DNA of 11,261 bases, taken from Vulcanimicrobiota bacterium. GTDB taxonomy: Bacteria; Eremiobacterota; Eremiobacteria; Baltobacterales; Baltobacteraceae. Shown here piece after piece: positions 6,949 to 11,261 of this stretch. The notes under the pieces were generated by a model. That model did not search any database. It was given only the letters and a program-made list of their open reading frames with translations, and was not told where the DNA came from. Position numbers and translations under genes: made by a program. The stretch is taken from the NCBI GenBank assembly GCA_028287545.1, contig JAQBPL010000234.1, positions 1 through 11,261 of the forward strand. Direction: 5' to 3'. Numbering within the stretch: the first letter of the stretch is position 1; each line of letters starts with the position of its first letter.

Positions 6949-9900
6949 TCAGATCTTGATCCGAGCCTCGAAGCTCATTTGGAACGGCGTCCCCGTGAAC
7001 GGGAAGCTGCCGAACATCGGGTAGTACGGGAATTGGAGCCCCGGCTGGATCGAATCTCCGGGGTTGTACGCGTTTCCGATCGCGAAGAACGCTCCGCCGG
7101 GCTGCCCGGTGTAGCCGCAGGCGCCGCCGATCGCGAACGGGACCTTCGTGCCGCCGAAGCAGCTCGTGAAGATGTTCGCGAAGTTGCCGACGAGCTGGAT
7201 GCGCTTGCTGATGTCATAGCTCAGCTGCAGGTGCATCGCAAACTGGGAAGGCTCGACGAAGTCGCCGATTCCATCGAAGCGATTTGTGAACTGATTCGGG
7301 ATGATGAGACTCGTGTTGCAATTTGCGGCATTGTACGGCGCACCGCCGGCGGAACCGAAGTTGTACCGCGGGTCACCGACCGTCGTGCCGGGGAGCCCCG
7401 TGCCGCAGAGGTTTGGAGTGATCCCGCCGGTCGTCTCCGGCACGCCGTAGCGCGTCCCGGCGGAGAGCTGGAATGCGGGAGTGATCGCGAGCGGCCCGCG
7501 CTTGTACTGGGTGATCAGCGTCGCGACGTACGGCGAGTTGTATGCCGCGTACTGCACCGTCGGCGGCCCGGGGAAGGTCGAGTACGTCGCGTAGTTGCCG
7601 TTGGGATCCAGCAGGCCTTGGATCGGTGCGTTGAAGTACGGGTTCGCAATCGCCCCCGGCGCCGCGCAGCTCACTGCCGGCCCCGGAGTCGTTCCGCTCG
7701 CCGGAGCGTAGCACGCAGCGCCTCCTCCTGCCGCCGTGAACTTGTTGTACGTCGAGATCGCGAGATTGATCGGGTCGATGACGGTCGATCCGTTCGGCAA
7801 GCGATCGTACTTGATGTAGCTGTTCGTATACGTGAACGACAACCGGCCCGAGAAGCCGTTGCGCGAGAAGTCGCCCTTGTCGACTTCCAGCTCGACGCCT
7901 TCCGCCGTCTGATGCCCAACGTTCAGCCCCGAGACGAAGTTCGTCTTCTGGTCGAGGAAGAACTGTTGGATCTGGTCTTGCGTCTTGCGCAAGAACGGCG
8001 TCACCTTGACCGAGAGGTCACCGCGGAACGCGTGCTCGAACGAGGCGTCGTAGTTGTTCGAGACCTCCGGACGAACGGGATGTCCGGGCGTCGTCGGGAG
8101 ACCGAACGACCCAAAGCGAACCAGACTGGCGATGTCGTTCGGCTGGAGAAAGTTGTACTGCTCGAAGGCGGTGTTCGGAGCCTGGGCGTAGCGGCCGTAG
8201 CTCGCACGCACGACCGTGCTCGGATTCAAGGTGTACGTGAATCCGATGCGCGGCTGCCACTCGGGATAGGTGAAGATCTGACTCGAGACGTTGAAGATCG
8301 GGGTCGCCGGGTTCACTGCGTTGAACGCATTGTAGAACAGCGTCCGCGCTCCCGAGTCCGTCGTATCGGCGCCAACGAATTGGAAATCGTCGAATCGCAC
8401 GCCGATGTTGATGTTGAGACGATCGGTCGGCTGCCAGATGTCCGTGATCGAACCGGACCAGAACTTTGGCCGCACCGTGTTGAAGGTCGCCGACGGTCCG
8501 CCCGCAACGACAGCGTACTGACAGGGACCGCCGCCGCAGGTCGTTCCCGGCGCAGGCTGCGCGATCGTGCCGTTCAGCGCCTGACCGAGCGTGTAGTCGG
8601 CGAACGTCGTCCCGGGCGTCCCGGCGAAGCTGCACCCGACGACCGGCGCGCCGGTTATCGAATAGCACGTCCCGTTGTACGGATTGTTGCCGTTCACGAG
8701 ATATCCGGACGGCGTGGTCAGCCCGAAACCGATTCCGGAGTTGTTGTACCGCAGCGAGCTTGCTGTGACAAACGAGCCTTGCACCGTGATCAGATTCTTC
8801 GCGTTGATCTGATCGGAGAACAGGGCGCTCGCCCCGATCGTATGACTGTTCAGTTCGTAATTCGAGGGGACGAACGCGATGTAGTTCGCGAAGGCCGATT
8901 GCGGCGCCGACTGGAGCCAATCCGAGTAATACGAGTAGCCGTACACGCGGAAGAACGCGTCGGTTCCAAAGTTCTTCTGGTACTGCACCTTCAGGATCGA
9001 CTGATCGTTCACGAACTGGTCGCGATCGTCGAACGGGATCGCGCTCCCGAACGGACGCCCGGTCGGCGAGTTCGGGAAGAGGTACGTCGCGGTGCCGCCG
9101 CCCGTCGTTCCGACCGGCAGCACCGTGCCGTACGGGAGCGTCGTTTGGTATCCATCGACGTAGGAGGGCGTACCGACGCCGACCGCGTTGAGGTACGCGG
9201 CCCCGCCTTGATCGTTGGTCGAATTGTAGGCGATATTTCCGAGGTGATTGTTGTCGAAGAGCACCTGGACGTCGTCCTTGTTTCCGTCCTTGTGCGGAAT
9301 CCCGAAGTGTACGTTCAGAACGGTGTCACGCGCCCTGATCTCGGCGGAACTGGTCGTCAAGGAGGTGACGTTGAAGTTGTACGGGCCGAGCACGAATGCC
9401 GGAGTTGCACCGCCGTTCGTGTACGACTGGCCCGTTGCCGGATTGAAGCACGACGGAACCGTCGCAGGGTTGAAGTTCGCCGCTGGGACATTGCTGCACA
9501 GGCCGAGCGGCCCGCCCCAGAAGCGGCTCAGGCTCGCGCCGTTGAACGGATCGGCGTAGCGAAACTGTTCGTTGTACCAGCCCGCGCCCAGATAGTACGA
9601 GAACGTTCGACTCGGATTGGCCGAGCCGGTCTCGAACGCGATCTTGTGGTACAACGTCGGCGAGCCTTCCGCGAGGGTGAGCTGGCGATAGGCCGGACGG
9701 GTCCCGGTTTTGATCACCTGATTGATGTAGCCGGAGAGACCGTTCGACTCCGCCCCCGCGGGCGGAGAACCGGTATAGACTTGCACTTCTTGCTGTCCGA
9801 GCGACGATACCGGCCCCGAGGGGTAGTTGTCGAACGAACGGTTGACGGGGATCCCGTCGAACTCGAAGCCGACCTGGTTGTAGTCGCCGCCGCGGATGCT

Positions 9901-10488
9901 CAGCGAACCGCCGGCCGACGAACCGGCACCGATGTAGCCGGATTGGTTCGGAGCGATGTAGACGCCCGGCACAGACGAGATCGCGGACCACGCGCTATTG
10001 AGCGTGCCGCCGCCGCCGAGCACGGAAGCCTTGTCTTGCACGAGCGCGCCGATCGAATAGACGTCGGCGGTCGTACCGGGTCGCACGAGCGCCGCGGCCG
10101 AGCGCGACGTCACCGCACCGATGGTCTGCAGCCGTGGGGCCTGCGGAAGGTTGACGGTGAGGCCCTGGTAGGCTTGCACGGTGACGCCGTTGACGGTGTA
10201 CGCGTCGTAGTTTCCGGAAGCCGCGACCGAGACGGCGTACGTGTCCGGGCTGAGCGAAGTGAACGTGTAGCGTCCCGCGCTATCGGTGGTCGTCGTGGCG
10301 ACTTGCGAAGGACTCGTCGCGGTGACTTTTGCGCCCGCGATCGGAGCTCGTGTCGAGGCGTCGATGACGGAACCGCTGAGCGATCCGGTCGTTCCTTGGC
10401 CCAGAACTCTCGTAGTTCCCTGGAGCACGAACGCGAGGATGAACAGCGACGCAAGGACGCCCCGAAGTTTGGGAAGTCGTGGGGTCAT
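6949..10488 (-). CDS. TonB-dependent outer-membrane receptor with N-terminal carboxypeptidase-regulatory-like domain
   Basis: A 1179-residue outer-membrane receptor of the Oar-like, carboxypeptidase-regulatory-domain type. Residues 1-30 are a signal peptide (basic MTPRLPKLR, hydrophobic core, cleavage near RVLG|Q). Residues about 34-116 form a beta-sandwich domain (GSLSGSVIDASTRAPIAGA...DSAGRYTFTSL). The plug spans about 140-262, with SIRGGDYNQVGFEFDGIPV (197-215) and a segment ending GYINQVIKTGT. The rest is a beta-barrel rich in aromatic and Asn/Gly residues. Twelve cysteines occur as six close pairs in predicted loops. The last residues are FEARIKI, ending in Ile rather than the usual Phe. 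I chose ATG 10488 (AAAGG nine bases upstream) over an in-frame TTG at 10521. The substrate cannot be told; no iron, cobalamin or glycan genes flank it. It is a single-gene transcript with its own terminator. Confidence 0.95.
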   Translation of the reverse strand: MTPRLPKLRGVLASLFILAFVLQGTTRVLGQGTTGSLSGSVIDASTRAPIAGAKVTATSPSQVATTTTDSAGRYTFTSLSPDTYAVSVAASGNYDAYTVNGVTVQAYQGLTVNLPQAPRLQTIGAVTSRSAAALVRPGTTADVYSIGALVQDKASVLGGGGTLNSAWSAISSVPGVYIAPNQSGYIGAGSSAGGSLSIRGGDYNQVGFEFDGIPVNRSFDNYPSGPVSSLGQQEVQVYTGSPPAGAESNGLSGYINQVIKTGTRPAYRQLTLAEGSPTLYHKIAFETGSANPSRTFSYYLGAGWYNEQFRYADPFNGASLSRFWGGPLGLCSNVPAANFNPATVPSCFNPATGQSYTNGGATPAFVLGPYNFNVTSLTTSSAEIRARDTVLNVHFGIPHKDGNKDDVQVLFDNNHLGNIAYNSTNDQGGAAYLNAVGVGTPSYVDGYQTTLPYGTVLPVGTTGGGTATYLFPNSPTGRPFGSAIPFDDRDQFVNDQSILKVQYQKNFGTDAFFRVYGYSYYSDWLQSAPQSAFANYIAFVPSNYELNSHTIGASALFSDQINAKNLITVQGSFVTASSLRYNNSGIGFGLTTPSGYLVNGNNPYNGTCYSITGAPVVGCSFAGTPGTTFADYTLGQALNGTIAQPAPGTTCGGGPCQYAVVAGGPSATFNTVRPKFWSGSITDIWQPTDRLNINIGVRFDDFQFVGADTTDSGARTLFYNAFNAVNPATPIFNVSSQIFTYPEWQPRIGFTYTLNPSTVVRASYGRYAQAPNTAFEQYNFLQPNDIASLVRFGSFGLPTTPGHPVRPEVSNNYDASFEHAFRGDLSVKVTPFLRKTQDQIQQFFLDQKTNFVSGLNVGHQTAEGVELEVDKGDFSRNGFSGRLSFTYTNSYIKYDRLPNGSTVIDPINLAISTYNKFTAAGGGAACYAPASGTTPGPAVSCAAPGAIANPYFNAPIQGLLDPNGNYATYSTFPGPPTVQYAAYNSPYVATLITQYKRGPLAITPAFQLSAGTRYGVPETTGGITPNLCGTGLPGTTVGDPRYNFGSAGGAPYNAANCNTSLIIPNQFTNRFDGIGDFVEPSQFAMHLQLSYDISKRIQLVGNFANIFTSCFGGTKVPFAIGGACGYTGQPGGAFFAIGNAYNPGDSIQPGLQFPYYPMFGSFPFTGTPFQMSFEARIKI

Positions 10489-10592
10489 GGCACCTGGCCT
10501 TTCAGAGAGCCTGGCGACCAAAAAGCGTGCGCCTTCAGCCGCACAGAACTCGCCCTTCCTTCAGGTGAGCCGGCTCTCCCCGGAAATTCCCA
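10489..10592 (-). promoter_or_regulatory. Structured 5' leader candidate of the receptor gene
   Basis: On the minus strand, GAGAGCC (10578-10572) can pair with GGCTCTC (10511-10505), enclosing about 60 bases and closing 16 bases before the ATG. Inside lie the self-palindrome GAGCCGGCTC (10567-10576) and a small hairpin followed by five T (10520-10544). TGAAGG-like words recur three times. This looks like a folded leader able to affect the ribosome site. It could be a cis-acting regulatory RNA, but I cannot match it to a known riboswitch class. Confidence 0.35.
10520..10544 (-). terminator. Possible attenuator hairpin in the receptor leader
   Basis: On the minus strand GTGCG pairs with CGCAC around an eight-base loop, followed two bases later by TTTTT, about 30 bases before the receptor ATG. 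The stem is only five base pairs, so this is a weak terminator candidate. Its position inside the larger GAGAGCC/GGCTCTC pairing would allow alternative folds. Confidence 0.3.
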
Positions 10593-10640
10593 GCAACGCG
10601 AAACATGACTAAATTCGCGGGTCTTTCGGACCAGCGTTGC
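10593..10640. repeat. Nested inverted repeats able to fold as a three-way junction
   Basis: GCAACGC (10593-10599) is the exact reverse complement of GCGTTGC (10634-10640). Between them lie CGCGAA/TTCGCG (10597-10602 with 10614-10619, 11-base loop) and GGTC/GACC (10620-10623 with 10629-10632, five-base loop). The outer stem shares three bases with the first inner stem, so the two compete there or the outer stem is four base pairs. The layout is an operator, or an RNA three-way junction in the leader of either divergent gene. Confidence 0.5.
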
Positions 10641-10677
10641 GTGACGACCGGCACTGTTCAGCGCGTATTTCATCGGC

Positions 10678-10683
10678 AAAGGA
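10678..10683 (+). promoter_or_regulatory. Ribosome binding site for the 10690 gene
   Basis: AAAGGA lies six bases before the ATG at 10690. It selects this frame over the overlapping ATG at 10683, which opens a frame without any resemblance to the paralogue. Confidence 0.7.
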
Positions 10684-10689
10684 TGACGG

Positions 10690-11261
10690 ATGCGTCGCGT
10701 CGTCCGATCGCGTCTGCTTCGAGCGACGCAATCTCTGTTCTTCGCACTCTTCGCCGGCGCAGGCGAAGCGCCGGCCTTCGCTGCTCAGCCGCCGTTGCGC
10801 GTCATCGTCTTCGACGTGACGTCCATGGTTTCTACGACGACCGAAGACAAAGTGAGTTCGGGGACGACGCAGCGTTCGTCGATGACGACGGATCGGGGCA
10901 AGCTCACCGTCGACGTCGTTGCCGCGACCGAGGACGGGCGCTTGATCGTCGATGCCGCATTCACCGGCTACACGCCCGATCGATCGGCAGTGCGCGTCGC
11001 CATCTCCAAGTCCGGCGATCTCTCCGCCGATCCGGCAACCCCGGTAAGCGCCGCGGCGGTCGGCGTTCTGCCGCTGCTTGCGCGCGGGCTGCTCGCGGAT
11101 CGCGACGTCAGCCCGGGATCCACTTGGGACGTCGCCGCCGCGGCGCCGGCGCGCGGCACGATTACGTACCGCGTCCTTCATAGCGACGACGAACGCGCAA
11201 CGTTTGCCGTCGCCGGCCAGGTTTCAATACGCCGCCCGGACGGATTCGACTCGCAGAGCAC
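10690..11261 (+). CDS. Exported protein of unrecognised family, N-terminal part (paralogue of the 1539 gene; cut by window edge)
   Basis: The first 190 codons of a protein that runs off the right edge without a stop. It starts MRRVVRSRLLRATQSLFFAL, a basic then hydrophobic signal peptide ending near AFA|AQ (about residue 31). The mature part matches the 1539 protein block by block: PLRVIVFDV (35-43), DRGKLTV (68-74), AATEDG (78-83), VRVAISKSGDLSADP (101-115), LPLLARGL (127-134), RDV..GSTW (138-146), TYRV (159-162), RAT, and GF.SQS at the edge. Between DRGKLTV and GSTW roughly half the residues are identical by eye. The linker before DRGKLTV is shorter here and less Gly-rich. No cysteine is visible. 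Function is unknown; it is divergent from the TonB-dependent receptor and shares its upstream region. Compared with the 247-residue paralogue, about 50 residues probably lie beyond the window. Confidence 0.9.
   Translation, partial: MRRVVRSRLLRATQSLFFALFAGAGEAPAFAAQPPLRVIVFDVTSMVSTTTEDKVSSGTTQRSSMTTDRGKLTVDVVAATEDGRLIVDAAFTGYTPDRSAVRVAISKSGDLSADPATPVSAAAVGVLPLLARGLLADRDVSPGSTWDVAAAAPARGTITYRVLHSDDERATFAVAGQVSIRRPDGFDSQS

Noticed and set aside
10489..10592. Glycine riboswitch in the receptor leader
   Set aside because: GGGGAGAG, a CCTGAAGG word and CTCTC followed by AAAGG appear in roughly the right order, but the conserved core (CGCCGAAGGNGCAA) and the AGGACAGAG end do not match. A receptor gene is also not an expected target. 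A covariance-model search would settle it.
6979..10608. A very long plus-strand open frame (about 1200 codons) opposite the receptor gene
   Set aside because: It is Arg-rich with no domain resemblance and is the antisense image of a convincing TonB-dependent receptor. GC-rich genes commonly leave such open antisense frames.
10489..10689. Cobalamin, TPP or c-di-GMP riboswitch upstream of the receptor
   Set aside because: None of the conserved core strings of these classes is present on either strand.
10605..11183. Closed frames on both strands (10605-11183 plus, 10609-11181 minus) at the right edge
   Set aside because: Both overlap the 10690 frame, which has a ribosome site, a signal peptide and strong similarity to the 1539 protein.

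Overview
The window is GC-rich, densely coded bacterial DNA. The large outer-membrane TonB-dependent receptor and several Sec signal peptides show a diderm (Gram-negative type) host. The receptor carries an N-terminal carboxypeptidase-regulatory-like domain, as in the Oar-like receptors common in Acidobacteriota, Bacteroidota and Eremiobacterota/Vulcanimicrobiota. Together with the high GC this suggests an environmental, probably aerobic heterotroph from one of the less-studied diderm phyla. Nothing here fixes the phylum. There are no tRNA, rRNA or CRISPR features and no transposase genes.

Layout, left to right. (1) 1-1423, minus strand: the sucC-sucD operon for succinyl-CoA synthetase; sucD runs off the left edge. 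(2) 1539-3362, plus strand: a tight three-gene unit of a secreted protein of unrecognised family, a DCC1/DUF393 thiol-disulfide oxidoreductase-like protein, and a YqjF/DUF2071 protein. The last two overlap by four bases. (3) 3353-3438: a REP-like palindromic repeat between two convergent genes. (4) 3440-6829, minus strand: thiolase, then 3-hydroxyacyl-CoA dehydrogenase, then acyl-CoA dehydrogenase. This is a short-chain acyl-CoA (C4) module with no enoyl-CoA hydratase in the window. (5) 6895-6927: a strong intrinsic terminator for the next gene. (6) 6949-10488, minus strand: a 1179-residue TonB-dependent receptor with a structured upstream leader. (7) 10690 to the right edge, plus strand: a partial secreted protein that is a clear paralogue of the one at 1539. 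Its reading frame has no stop inside the window, so it is easy to miss.

The metabolic genes fit together as central carbon metabolism: the thiolase, dehydrogenase and acyl-CoA dehydrogenase interconvert acetyl-CoA and C4 acyl-CoAs, and SucCD is the substrate-level phosphorylation step of the TCA cycle. The surface and envelope genes (receptor, two paralogous exported proteins, DCC1 protein) form a second theme, but the sequence does not prove a functional link between them.

The items most worth a second look are the unrecognised paralogous exported family, the REP-like palindrome whose two halves show compensatory changes, the structured region between the receptor and its divergent neighbour, and an apparent insertion of about 50 residues in the thiolase loop domain. 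I did not find convincing evidence of a wholly new multi-gene system.
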